From Isoetes taiwanensis (lineage: Eukaryota > Streptophyta > Lycopodiopsida > Isoetales > Isoetaceae), in the NCBI GenBank assembly GCA_021234155.1, contig JAJEKV010000035.1, forward strand, positions 12,706,468-12,770,467: DNA of 64,000 nucleotides, given 5' to 3'. The number at the start of each line of letters is the position of its first letter. Within the stretch, counting starts at the first letter, position 1. Position numbers and translations under genes: made by a program. Below, piece by piece: positions 1 to 11,060 of this stretch. Below the pieces are notes generated by a model. The model worked only from the letters and a program-made list of their open reading frames with translations. It was not told the origin of the DNA and did no database searches.

Positions 1-471
1 CACACAACAGCGGATTATTCCCGCCCTTTTCCATGTCACCAGATCGGTCAAACAATTGGCCACAAGAATACATTTATATTGTAGGTTTGGAACTTTAATC
101 GAACCGTAAGGTGAATCATGCATTACCTTTAAGCTAGAGATGGAGCATCCAAAATCATATGGATTGATAAACAATGGTGTCATTGTGAAAGAGAAATAGT
201 TGTAGCGAAGTAACAATATGTAGCATAATAACGAGGGTTTTCTTTGTGTTGTAAACTTTATGACTTTCAAAATAATGGGATCAATGCTTTCTATCTTTAT
301 GGTAACTTTTACTTATGTTCTATTTGTTTTATTGTGATCAAATTCAAAAGCTACAGGTGATGAAAAAGCCTGAAATGAATTCTAGTTTTTTTGGTTTGAA
401 TTCTAAATTTTTTGTCACCTGAGGGGGAGGGAGGGGCGTCCTAAAGGCCAGAAGGGGCAAAATTTTTTTGT
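1..471. other. Intergenic, no gene recognised
   Basis: AT-rich sequence without a recognisable coding segment, RNA gene or complete repeat. The small open frame on the minus strand near 344-565 falls partly in the left arm of the adjacent foldback repeat and reads its TGT/GTTA-rich sequence, so it is not a gene. Confidence 0.5.
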
Positions 472-1049
472 AACACAAACCATTAACATCCAACATATAA
501 AAATTAAATCCCCAACACATAACAACCATTGACATTAACAACCAACACATAACTACCATTGACATTAATTAACATAACCATTGGGTCCAACACATTTAAA
601 TTAAAATCCCCCTTAAACCCCCTTTGGTTTTGGGTGCATATTCACACGGAGGTGGCGTTTAATGCGAGAGCCCTCATAATTGTATTTTGCGTCTGAAATC
701 AACACCATATAGTATTCGCTTGAAATCTTATAGTATTTTCGCGAATCTTATTATACAGTATAGCAAATTTTTTACTTGCATACCCCACAAACGAGGAACT
801 TTACGTGCGGTATAGATTAAGGAATAAGGGGTGAATATGCCTATCCAACACTCTCGTTGGGAGTCACCCAGGTGTGAATATGCACCCAAACCAAAGGGGG
901 TTTAAGGGGGATTTTAATTTAAATGTGTTGGACCCAATGGTTATGTTAATTAATGTCAATGGTAGTTATGTGTTGGTTGTTAATGTCAATGGTTGTTATG
1001 TGTTGGGGGATTTAATTTTTATATGTTGGATGTTAATGGTTTGTGTTAA
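472..1049. mobile_element. Foldback (long inverted-repeat) element, MITE-like
   Basis: The left arm (about 472-647) and right arm (about 872-1049) are near-perfect reverse complements over roughly 176 bp, separated by a spacer of about 224 bp. For example TGGGTGCATATTCACAC ends the left arm and its complement GTGTGAATATGCACCCA opens the right arm. One visible difference is a single A in an A-run. Each arm carries an internal short direct repeat built on TGTCAATGG and TTATGTGTTGG. No transposase is encoded, so this would be non-autonomous. Terminal target-site duplications could not be assigned because a minisatellite follows the right arm. The arms are seen directly; the mobile nature is inferred. 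Confidence 0.75.
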
Positions 1050-1059
1050 TGGTTTGTGT

Positions 1060-1502
1060 TGCTTTAAGTTGTTTGCAAATTGTCCATGTAAAACAACTAT
1101 AAAATTCGCTAACTTCTTAAGCAAACTTTAAGTTGTTTGCAAAGGCCATCTAACATATATAATTGCGATAGGTATATGCTTTAAGTTGCAAACTTTAAGT
1201 TGTTTGCAAAGACCATCTAACATATATAATTGCGATAGATATATGCTTTAAGTTGTTTGCAAAGGTTAGCGCAAATTGTCTATGTGAAACAACTATATAA
1301 TTGCGATAGATGTATGCTTTAAGTTGTTGGCAAAGGTTATCGCAAATTGTCCATGTAAAACAACTATAAAATTCACTAACTTCTTAAGCAAACTTTAAGG
1401 TGTTTGCAAAACCCATCTAACATATATAATTGCGATAGAAATATGCTTTAATTTGTTTGCAAAGGCTATCTAACATATATAATTGCGATAGAAATATGTT
1501 TT
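1060..1502. repeat. Minisatellite, mixed ~55-65 bp units
   Basis: Imperfect tandem units repeat the blocks CTTTAAGTTGTTTGCAAA, CATCTAACATATATAATTG and CGATAGATATATG. A second unit type, AATTGTCCATGTAAAACAAC followed by an AACTTCTTAAGCAAAC block, is interspersed at least twice. The array starts directly after the foldback element and overlaps no gene. Confidence 0.8.
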
Positions 1503-1872
1503 TAGAATATTCTTAATTGATGCCGCTTTCAAAAAATGATACGTAGCTGTTTAAGGAAAAAATAGGCCTCTTTTTTTTTTTTTTGAAAGGATAAAAAAGG
1601 GTCATTCTATGGTTGTAGGATCGCCACCTATATGAAGAAATATGGGAAAAAATGCCATGAAACGATTCAGTGATTTAGAGATTGCTTGCTAGAATTTTGA
1701 CACCTGATCATTTTTTACCAACAACCATATCTCCTAAAAGAGGTGTCAGATTGAGGCAGGACCTACGCCTTTGGATTCCGCTTTTTAAGAACTGGTAATT
1801 TTTTTTTGCCATTGGAGCCAATGTGATCGAAAAGAAGAATCTCTGTGGAATTTTAAGGAACCTATGGAATCT
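1503..1872. other. Spacer, no gene
   Basis: Nothing recognisable as coding. It holds a poly(T) run near 1570 and, at about 1830-1885, a short run of GGAATCTT-type words like those that make up the array at 7343-7740. Confidence 0.5.
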
Positions 1873-4150
1873 TCATAGAATCCTAGGGAGGTAAAGACAT
1901 AATTGGAACAACATTTGAAGGGATAAAGGGCATATGTTCAATATTAAGATCACGAGCTGAAGGCATGCGAGCTGGAACATTCTGCCTAGAATGATTAGGT
2001 GCAACAGATGAGTGGAAATGTTGAAATAAATGAGTGATAAGCTCACGATTGAAGGCCACAAAGTTTGTGCCTATATCATTCATATATTCAGCATGTTCAA
2101 TAAACTAAACACTACAAGAAATAAAGACTGTTCTAGTCTTTGGATCATACAATTTCCATGCTTTTTGCTGGGTTGGATGACCCACAAAAATACATTTCAC
2201 TGCACGCTCAACCAACTTGCCTTTTTTCTTCAAAATTTCTAAAGGAACAGTTGCATATGCCAAGCAATCAAATGCGCAAGTGTTGAACATCTCGTTTATC
2301 CCCATACAAGGCTTCAAATGGTGTTTTGTTGCTTAAAGCCACTGTTGGTGCTCTATTGCCAACATAAACTGCAGCCTGCAATGCTTCTCCCCAAAAGGAT
2401 GGAGCCAAATGCTTATGAAACAACATGGAACATACCAGATTTTGTAGATCGATTTCTTCATACCGCAATGCCATGTTGAGCATATGTGTATGGTACAATG
2501 AGATCCCTGCGAATGCCATGAGTATGATAATAACCTTCAAACTTGGCATTGCCATACTCAGTACCATTGTCTGTGTGAAGTGCTTTGAGAGGTCTGTCCA
2601 AATGTTTTCAATCAGCACATGAAACTGCTGGAAAACAGGAAACACCATATCTTCTGTTTGAGACAAAAAATCCAAGTGAACCTTGTGCAGTCATCAACCA
2701 AAACTAGAAAATACTTTTCTCCTCCCAAATAACTTGTTGGCATGTAACAAAGGTCAGAATGAGTTAATTCCAAAGGTACTTGAGCTCGATAAATGGCCTG
2801 TGCGGGATATGGTGCATGAGCTTGTTTTGCTTTGTGGCAGGCATCACACTCCAAAATATGAGACTTAAGAGAATGTAAATCGTCTACCATCTTAAGCCTA
2901 GACAGTTCCTTAAAGCTCGACCACCAAGATGGCCAAATATTGCTGCCACAAAACTAGATGCATTAACGACATCTTTTGGATCTGCCTCAATAGTATACAG
3001 TCCTGCTTTGTTCTATGACTAGTGTCAAGAATATTTAACTGTTCTGGCTTGATGAATTTAATAGGATTCTTCTCAATAAGGTGCATCTTTCCATTTCCAA
3101 AAATTACATGTTTATGATATCGATCAAAATCAGAAACAAATAAAATATTAGCATGAATGCTTGAATATTAGGCACGTGAAGATCCCCCGCTATTGACTTG
3201 AAATTAACGGTCCCTTTAGCTTTTGACTGACATGCAGTACCATTACCCATGGCTTCTACTAAACGATCCTCTTTGAGATTAGAAAGATACTTAGAAGTTC
3301 CAGTGAGAAGAAAGAGAGGAATTATTAGAAGCAGCAAATGTTAAGTATTCATTAAAAAACATAGAAGACAACATTACTGCACTAGAGTAGCATTAGCTTG
3401 TGTTGAGGATGGAGAAACTATTGAGGGACTACCAGATCCAGTCTGTTACAATATCCTTTTGAAATCTGGACAATTCTGAAATGACCTTTCTGCCAGCAAT
3501 GCCAGCAGCTAACTTGTGATTTATCCTTCTTTGGACGATCATCCAGCTTTTGCTTCCCTTTATTGGCTTGAGACATGGCCAAATTAAGTTGAGCAAGATG
3601 TAACTCAGCTTTTTTAACAGTCCTATTATGCTCCATCTCTTCTTGAGCCAAAACAGTCTGCACTTCTTCAAATGTCCACTTGTAATTTCTGGTACTCTTG
3701 ATGGATCCAATAATATTTTGATATTTGTCATCGACTACTCTAAATACCAGAAGAATAAGATCTTAATTAGATATGCTACCTCCTACACCAATTAATTCTT
3801 TTCTACATGTATTTAGTTGAGAGAAATAGTCTTGAACTCCTGAGCAGTATGCTAGAGTAAGATCTGCCATCTTTTCCTTGATGATACACTGTACAAGCAT
3901 AATGAAGATACTTCCAGGCCTCTCCAAAAGTCTTGCATGACTTAATTTTTTGCCTCCAATTAACTGTTACCAAAGCTTTAAGATAATTTGAAGCTTTTTT
4001 GTCTTATGCAGGGTGGGCTATGGCATCCCAATTTGATTCAAAAACACCTTCCAGATCTACTAGACCTAAGTAGACCTCAAAGAACTCACTCCACGAAATA
4101 TAATTCGTATTATCAAGCACTGGATTAGAGGGAACTTTCCATGGTTCCAT
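1873..4150 (-). pseudogene. Ty1/copia retrotransposon gag-pol remnant
   Basis: Read on the minus strand, the domains appear in copia order. Gag begins near 4150 with MEPWKVPSNPVLDNTNYISW. A CCHC knuckle lies near 3450-3520 (CWHCWQKGHF, whose last Cys is restored only in another frame). A protease/pre-integrase stretch lies at about 3104-3337. The integrase zinc region (CDACHKAKQ) is followed by the core (LELTHSDLC; NGTEYGNAKF) at 2500-2890, and a terminal FVGHPTQQKAWKLYDPKT segment at 2105-2317. Copia Gag packages the RNA and Pol processes and integrates it. Frameshifts and stops break every domain, and RT, RNase H and the downstream LTR are absent, so the element is truncated and dead. The domain order (integrase before RT) separates it from Ty3/gypsy. 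Its upstream LTR lies just beyond 4200. Confidence 0.88.
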
Positions 4151-4199
4151 TCCCACTATTGCTCACCAGCAAATTTCTGCAACAAAAATATTCAAATCT

Positions 4200-4936
4200 C
4201 TTGAGAACCTCACAAGATCCTACAAGATCAACCAATATTGTGACAATCCTTGATGTGAAGCCTAAATTTGACCTCCTTGCAAAAGATGAACACAAAACAC
4301 TCAAGATCTTAGGTATCTTTACTTTGATTCTTGAAATTCGACATGTTCTATATTGTCTTCACAAACCTTTGAAAATCTTTTGTTATACTCGTCCAAATGT
4401 AGTAATATTTGTTACATAGCCAAGAGGAAAACACTATTGATCTCTAGAGATGAAGCAAAACTTTGAAGGCATGAGAAAGATATGAATATGTAGCAAAATA
4501 ACAGGGGGTTCAAGGGGAATTTGATATGGATGTAAAAAAAAACAATTCTTGAAACCATAGACCATATATCCCTAAAACAATTGAATGGGTTGTTATAAAA
4601 AAAAACATAGATTCAAGATAAAAAAATATAGAAGGGAAAACCCTAAAATGCAAAGAGAAGAAAGGGTTTAGGGTTTAAGGGGAAGACCTTTTATAGAAAC
4701 CCTTAGGGTTAGGTTAGACATTGGCCAAATGGGGTTTAGCCATTTGGCAATGGGGTCCATGGGGTTATTAATTGTGTATGTTTATTTAAACATTCGAGGT
4801 TGCCCCCCTAGGTGCAACTCTTGGCCCCTAGGTGCAACCCTATTCGGCTCGCAAGTACATGTCATCCGTGACATGTACGTGTGATGTGGCAGTATAATAT
4901 ACGTATTTGGAGCGCATATTATGCTGGAACATCACA
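4200..4936 (-). mobile_element. 5' LTR next to the copia remnant (inner end uncertain)
   Basis: On the minus strand the sequence begins at 4936 with TGTGATGTTCCAGC, a TG-type LTR start, and runs towards the copia gag start at 4150. It has an LTR-like layout: a hairpin-forming terminus, a TATA box (4687-4697) and an AAACCCTA-rich leader. No clear initiator-Met primer-binding site was found between 4150 and 4330, so the inner boundary is approximate. The first ~55 bp resemble the start of the Ty3/gypsy LTRs at 15592 and 23659. Confidence 0.6.
4687..4697 (-). promoter_or_regulatory. TATA box in LTR
   Basis: Minus-strand TCTATAAAAGG about 240 bp inside the LTR start, followed by a leader rich in CCCTAAACCC. 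This position suits the U3/R boundary of an LTR promoter. Confidence 0.55.
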
Positions 4937-4984
4937 TTCTGCATTAACATCTTCAAGGAAACAAGAGAATGTGACTATGTTATA

Positions 4985-6195
4985 ATTCTATAATTACCGG
5001 TTGGCAATAAGCAGCCCAGGTTGGAACTCGCTGCTTTGTGCAGGCAAAATAACATAACATAACAATTGAATTCATCGTTGACGTCTTCTCAAGAGTGGAA
5101 GCAAACAATCTAAACTGGATAAAGAAAAACCAAAGGGCACTGTAAGTCGAGTTATACCAAGGGCTCATTGACTACATAGACCATGGGGCAAAGCAAAGAG
5201 GCTTAAAATCAGGTAAGCCGGTCATTCTACCTTCTTCGTTCAATGGAAGCCCAAGAGCAATGCACCAGAACTACCAGGATTCAATACCATTGATCCAAAG
5301 ATTTGGCAAAGCAGACCTGTTTTTAACATTCACATCTAACCCAAATTGGATAGAGATCAGACACAACCTGCTACCCAAACAATAGCCATATGATAGGCTA
5401 GATTTGGTGGCATGCACATTCCACACAAAGCTTAAATTGTTCTTCCATGACCTCTTTGACAATGACATTTTGGGCAAGGTGTAAGGCGCACAAGTACACA
5501 ATAGAATCTAAAAACAAGGCTTGCCACATTGCCACCTCCCCATAATTCCTGAACAAGAAGACAAGATCCGAGACAACGATGCCATTGATAACATCATAAG
5601 TGATGAGATTCCAGATCCAGGAAACCCCAGCCTGCAAGAGACTATTATCAAGCATATAGTCCACCAAGCGAAAGAAGGCAGCCCAATGAAGGAAAGCATA
5701 AAGGGATTCCCAAAGTCCTTTAGTAACCAAACTAGAGTCAACGCAAATGGCTACCCAGAGTACAGAAGACGAGATACAGGCCACTTCACGAGGGCAACAC
5801 GCCTACTGATAATAGATATTTAGTTCCCCACAATCAATGGTTGCTTCGAAAGTACGAGGCACACATCAATGTGGAACAATGTTTTGGTGTCGGAAGCGTG
5901 AAGTACATCTACACATGCATAAAGGACATGACCGAGCATCTATCAAATTGATGTAGAAGCAACATGAGAATCCACATCCGCATTCAATTGGGACGAGGTC
6001 GAGCAATACTTTGACACAAGATATGTGTCCGCACTTGAAGCGATGTAGAGGAAAGCTATGTTTATTGATACAATATACTATCTCAAGTTCAACACATGAA
6101 GTATTTAGATTAGGCCAACTTCGCACTCACTTAAACAAACAACCATCGGCCTCATACAGTTTTTATATCACAAGGGAATTTCTACTTTCTACATC
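4985..6195 (+). pseudogene. Helitron Rep/helicase N-terminal (HUH) remnant
   Basis: Plus-strand translation, shifting frame at several points, follows the Helitron_like_N domain. About 5050-5160 reads FIVDVFSRVEANNLNWIKKN, then SGKPVILPSSFNGSPRAM and YQDSIPLIQRFGKADLFLTF with TSNPNWIEI (5215-5385). Next comes a DLVACTFHTKLK segment, the HUH nuclease motif GLPHCHL (5518-5538), and EIPDPGNPS, NANGYPEYRRRDTG and YEAHINVE blocks. The last parts are EQYFDTRYVSALEA (about 6000-6045) and VFRLGQLRTHLNKQ (6100-6145). The Rep endonuclease nicks and joins DNA in rolling-circle transposition, and the two His of HCH bind metal. Several stops and the lack of any helicase part make it non-functional. The 5' end lies only about 50 bp from the copia-side LTR. 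Confidence 0.88.
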
Positions 6196-7342
6196 ATAAT
6201 ACCTAAATATCAATGGACTTGTTTATGTTTATATTTGCAAATACATACATGCATATCAAGTTTGTATGTGTATACGATTTGCTGAATTTTAAATGTTCAT
6301 ATACTCTATGTGTTAAGTGCGTGCACTACCTTTGAGGAGAAAAACAATTTGCTGAAATTGAATGATGTTCATATAATCTTTATGTATTAAGAACAAGAGT
6401 GTATTCTAAGAGAGAAGAAAATTAAATCGACCATAAAAATAAGGTACTATTGCAGAAGGGGTTGCTTTATGAGGTTTTGAAAGAACATAAAATATTTGTG
6501 GAGAAGAAGTAAAAGCGTACAAATAAAAGCTGAATATAAGTGGTGTTTTGATGACATAAGATGTTGAATTCAGACTGCAACTCTATGCAAATCATTCAAG
6601 AAATGTATAGACATGTCTCAAATGTATATTTTGAACTTAGAGAATAGAATCACTAATCCATGTAATGTTACCCCTGTTGCATCAAGTAATTCAATAGATA
6701 AAACTCCGATAATGGGTGGGAATATGTTTTGCACTCTTGTAGTCCAACATTAAAATCTATAACTCTGGATTAGTAAATCCGCCACTCAGCACAACCATAT
6801 GTATAATTATTTATCAGACAAATTTAAGCAAGCTTTCTGTTTCATTTCCTCAGTATATGGTTATAGCAGCCAGAACTAGTTCCTATAAATTTATGTCTTG
6901 ATCCTAGCTTATCATTTGGAGAATAAAAATGCAATAGCATCAGCTATTGTCTAACTAGTTGTCACAGACTATGGCAGAATACACCATTTAGACTGTAAAA
7001 ACTAATTATTCAGGTACTTTCTTGAATTTAGACTATGTGATCAAACTTGGTTACATCCTGAATCAAAATCCTTAGCATCATCATCGCCATCTATCAACCT
7101 GGATTGATGGCTTTTTTTTCAAATCCAAAAGAAAGTATCATTTTCATTGCCAAAAAAGTCATTTTAATGTCCAAAGTTGAATGTTCTAGTAGCGTTCAAT
7201 ATTTGCTTGCATAAAGGGCACAAAGATCCAGCAATAAGATGTAAAGTAGACCTAAACAAGATGCTAATGCATCAATGGGTTGCCCATTGGAAGACCCATT
7301 GATGCGTCCACAACTACGCACCATTGTGATCAACATGCAAGT
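6051..7342. repeat. Direct repeat copy A (Helitron tail and downstream)
   Basis: Copy A starts inside the Helitron remnant at GAAAGCTATG and ends at ATGCAAGT. It matches copy B (7870-9308) almost throughout, with scattered substitutions and small indels. It contains no gene beyond the Helitron tail. Confidence 0.88.
7269..7305. repeat. Short perfect hairpin
   Basis: GCATCAATGGGT (7269-7280) and ACCCATTGATGC (7294-7305) form a 12-bp perfect stem with a 13-nt loop. The loop contains another CCCATTG, so a smaller alternative stem is possible. Copy B carries the same structure near 9236-9273 with a mismatch. It sits about 40 bp from the end of the duplicated unit. Confidence 0.8.
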
Positions 7343-7745
7343 TTGGGTTTGTGAAATCTTAGAGAATCTGGGGTGATCTCTGAGAATCTTAAGGGAATCT
7401 TGAAGAACCAGTGAAATCTCAAATGTAATGGAATCTTTATAGAATATTAGAGAACTTTGAAGAATCTTTAAGGGATCTTGAGGAATCTAAGGGAAGCTTC
7501 ATATAAACTCAGACAATCTTGGGGAGTCAGGGGGTACAAGGGGATCTTTATGAAATCTTAAGGAATATGAAGTAGCTTTATGGAATGTTAAAGAATCTAG
7601 AGGAATATCTATAGAATCTGAAGGGAATATAGAAGAATTTGTATAGAATTTATGGGAATCTTTGTAAAATCTTAGAGAATCTCAGGGGATTTATAGAAAT
7701 CTTGAAGAATCCAGAGGAATCTTCATGGAATATTGAGGACATGAC
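7343..7745. repeat. GAATCTT-rich degenerate array
   Basis: The words GAATCTT, GGGAATCTT and GAGGAATCTT recur about every 10-25 bp for 400 bp, with irregular spacing and drift. It lies between the two copies of the 1.3-kb direct repeat and has no coding signal. Confidence 0.7.
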
Positions 7746-7869
7746 TTCTATTATTTAAATTGGCTCTCTCCCTTGAAGTTTAGTTTCACTTTCAAAAATT
7801 AACATTGTAAAACAACATGTGTATTAAGGATGTTGAACCATGCTATGAGCATCCTATGACCTTGCAACA

Positions 7870-9308
7870 GAAAGCTATGTTTAATGATACAATATACTAT
7901 CTCAAGTTCAATACATGAAGTATTTAGATTAGGGCAACTTTGCACTGACTTAAACAAACAACCATCGGCCGCACACAGTCCTTATATCACAAGGGAATTT
8001 CTACTTTCTACATCATAGTCCCTCGTAAGGGGGGGTCCCATAGACCGATTAGTCTCCGTGGACGTTAAAAAAACTATTCTATTCTATTCTATTCTATTCT
8101 ATTCCTTCCTTCCTTCCTTCCTTCCTAAATATCAAGGGACTTGTATATATTTATATTTGCAAATTAGATACATACTGCAAATACATCCATGCATATCAAG
8201 TTTGTATGTGTATACGATTTGCTGAATTTTAATGATGTTCATATACTCTATGTGTTAAGTGCGTGTATTGTTACTTTCGAGGGAAAAAACAATTTACTGA
8301 AATTGAATGATGTTCACATAATCTTTATCTATTAAGAACAAGAGTGCATTCTAAGAGAAAAGAAAATTAAACCGATTTCAAAAACAAGGTATTGTCGCAC
8401 AAGGGGTTGCCTGTGAGGCCTTGAAAGAACATATAATATTTGTGGAGAAGAAGTAAAAAAGAGAAAGAAGGTAAAAGCATACAAACAAAAGCTGAATAGA
8501 AGTGGTGTTTTCATCACATAAGATGTTTCAAACTGCAACTCTATGCAAATCATTCAAGAAATGTATAGACTTGTCTTAAATGTATATTTTGAACTTAGAG
8601 AATAGAATCACTAATCCATGTAATGTATCCCTGTTGCATCAAGTAATTTAACAGATAAAACTCCCATAATGGGTCAGAATATGTTTTGCAGTCTTGTATT
8701 CCAACATGAAAATCTATAACTCTGGATTAGTAAATCTGCCACTTAGCACAACCATATGTATAATTATCTATCAGACAAATTTAACAAGCTTTCTGTTTCA
8801 TTTCCTCAGTATATGGTTATAGCAGCCAGAACTAAACAATATACCTTCCTATAAATTTATATCTTTATCCTAGCTTATCACTTGGAGAATAAAAATGCAA
8901 TAGCATAAGCTATTATCTAACTAGTTGTCACAGACTATGGCAGAATACGCCATTTAGACTGTAAAAACTAATTACTGAGATATTTTCTTGAATTTAGATC
9001 ATGTAATCAGACTTGGTTACCGCCTGAATCAAAATCCTTAGCATCATCATCGTCATCTATCAACCTGGATTGATGGCTTCTTTTTCAAATCCGAAAGAAA
9101 GCATCATTTCCATTGCCGAAAAAGTCATTTTAATGCCCAAAATTGAATGTTCTAGTAGCCTTCAACATTTGCTTGCATAAAGGGCACAAAGATTTAGCAA
9201 TAAGATGTAAAGTAGACCTAAAGAAGATGCTAATGCATCAATGGATTGTCCATTGGAAGACCCATTGATGCGCGCACAACTACGCACCATTGTGATCAAT
9301 ATGCAAGT
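7870..9308. repeat. Direct repeat copy B
   Basis: Second copy of the unit at 6051-7342. It includes the VFRLGQL-type Helitron tail and the terminal hairpin. It is longer mainly because of an insertion of about 105 bp at 8020-8125. Confidence 0.88.
8020..8125 (+). mobile_element. Short insertion ending in (TTCTA)n(TTCC)n, SINE/LINE 3'-end-like
   Basis: Absent from copy A of the duplication, so it was gained by copy B (or lost from A). It carries GGGGTCCCATAGACCG, a GACGTTAAA block and then about five ATTCT units followed by about six CCTT units. A microsatellite 3' tail after a short body is typical of SINE or LINE 3' ends. A similar GGTCCC-TATAGATGTTAAA arrangement followed by TTCAATTCAA occurs at 45043-45085. 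Confidence 0.5.
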
Positions 9309-9859
9309 GACAAGAATCAATCTTACAAGTCATTTTTTTTTTATTGATTATAATCATCTTACAAGTGGTATAAATCGACGTTGTTGTAGTTGCAATTAAA
9401 GAGAACATAGAATGTTTTTGCTTTTGTAATTATAGATGCATTAAGTATAAATCCGAACGCACTCGTTTAGTGTCATTTAGAGAAGTTAGTGTTGGGAATA
9501 AATTTGAATTTCCTCATGAATGGACAATGTGAGGCGATATATGTTAGTTTCTACTCTGTCCTAGTTCTTAATGGCATCTAGTTTTACAATTATTACTTAG
9601 CATTGATGTTGTCTATGGATTTATCTTATATTATGTAACTTGCATCCTTGTGAGCTCGTGCATCGTGCATGAGACTCTGTCGTAAGGATTTAAGTATATA
9701 TGGTTTATGGTGTGTAGAAACAAATACTAAATTCTTAAATAGGGCTAGCATGTTAACAGATACAGTTTGAAATTCCATATAACTAAATCATTACCTATCC
9801 ACATGAATGTCAGAACTAATCGATCAATCTGAAACTAAAGCATAGCTTTCTTTTTCGAT
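9309..9859. other. Spacer, no gene
   Basis: AT-rich sequence with a poly(T) run near 9333. I saw no coding segment, RNA gene or structured repeat. Confidence 0.5.
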
Positions 9860-10240
9860 TTGCTTTTGGGTTGCAAAGTTAGCACAGAGCCTTTAGAGAG
9901 CCTAAAGTTGATTGATCCAAAATTACGAACAGGGCATGAATTTATATTCAAGAAGCTCAAGAACAGAGCACAAATTCATATGCAAGAAGCTAGAAAACAG
10001 TGCATATTCAAGAACCTTAAGAAAAAAGCACAATTTCACATTCAAGAAGCTCGAAAACGGGGCAGAAATACATATTCTATACGAACCACAATTGAAAAAT
10101 TGCGGTGTAGATCTTCAAGGCAGAGACAAGAAACCATTTGTCGCAAGTCAAAAGGCAAGAACAAAGAGTGGCTTCATTTGGGACTGAGCTTAGCATCATT
10201 TGAACTCTTCAATCTCATGCGTATTTATGTGTATTTGTAA
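9860..10240 (+). other. Open frame over a ~35-bp tandem repeat, probably not a gene
   Basis: An open frame of 126 codons contains imperfect repeats of the peptide words FKKLKNRAQIHMQEARK, FKNLKKKAQFHIQEARK. The underlying DNA at 9936-10078 repeats TTCAAGAAGCTC-AGAACAG-GCACAAATTCA-type blocks about every 33-39 bp, and a second overlapping frame stays open for the same reason. No protein family is recognised. A tandem repeat with few stops is the simpler explanation, but a short lineage-specific gene cannot be excluded. Confidence 0.3.
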
Positions 10241-10602
10241 GACTTAAAAGATTTAGGCTCTACAGCTTCGGAAAATTCCCAAATGCACTGTTTCTATGGG
10301 TTTGTAGCTTCAAATAGCGGGCTTGAATTCCTGAATGTCTTGTTCCCTCATCGGACATGTCTTTGAAGCTTCGATTCAGACCTGATTTGTCACATGGACA
10401 AAGTAAGCTCAAAACCCAGCTTTATGATACTTCTTACAGATCATCTAGTGAGTTTTCTATGGTTCAGTCATGCCATTTGCCGCTATAGCAGGTTGGTGCA
10501 GGCAAAATTTAGCACTACCAATTTTGCCCCTACCCCTGCCCCTGCCCTATCACCATCGAAATATGGGAATTGCATAAACTTCCAACCAATGTTTTGAGTT
10601 TT

Positions 10603-10638
10603 GTATTGTGGGGGGTGCTTGTATTGTGGGGGGTGCTT
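10603..10638. repeat. Perfect 18-bp tandem pair
   Basis: GTATTGTGGGGGGTGCTT occurs twice in direct succession. Confidence 0.9.
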
Positions 10639-10972
10639 GTGGCAATAGTTTGTGCTAAGATTTTAGCGTGGTATCGTATTAGAAATCGTATATTTTGAGC
10701 AATTTGAGCAGCTTATTTGCATTTAGTGGTCATGTTTCCTTTTTATAGTTTTTTAGAATGTATTTTGTTTGCAATGGTAAGAGGACGTTTTCTCAGGGCA
10801 TAGATAAGAGTGCACGCCCCTTTCTTTTTTCGGCAGGGACAGCAACAGCTTCCAATGGATTTTCGTTTAGGCAGGCCAACAGGTGAGGGATTTCCGTTGA
10901 GACAGCAGGTCAGGGTTTTCAGGAAATCCCACTTCCTAAGTATAAGCTGTGGGCTCCCTTCCTGCTGCTAGT

Positions 10973-11060
10973 AGGGCTCGGGTGGAGCTGTGCTTCTGTT
11001 TTAGAGCTCCGGTGGAGCTATGCTTCCCGTCTTTTTAGACCTCTAGGGGAGTTGTGCTTT
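10973..11060. repeat. Degenerate triplicated GGAGCTGTGCTT block
   Basis: Three spaced occurrences of a GCTC-GGTGGAGCTGTGCTTC-type block, each followed by a T-rich segment. No coding signal. Confidence 0.5.
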
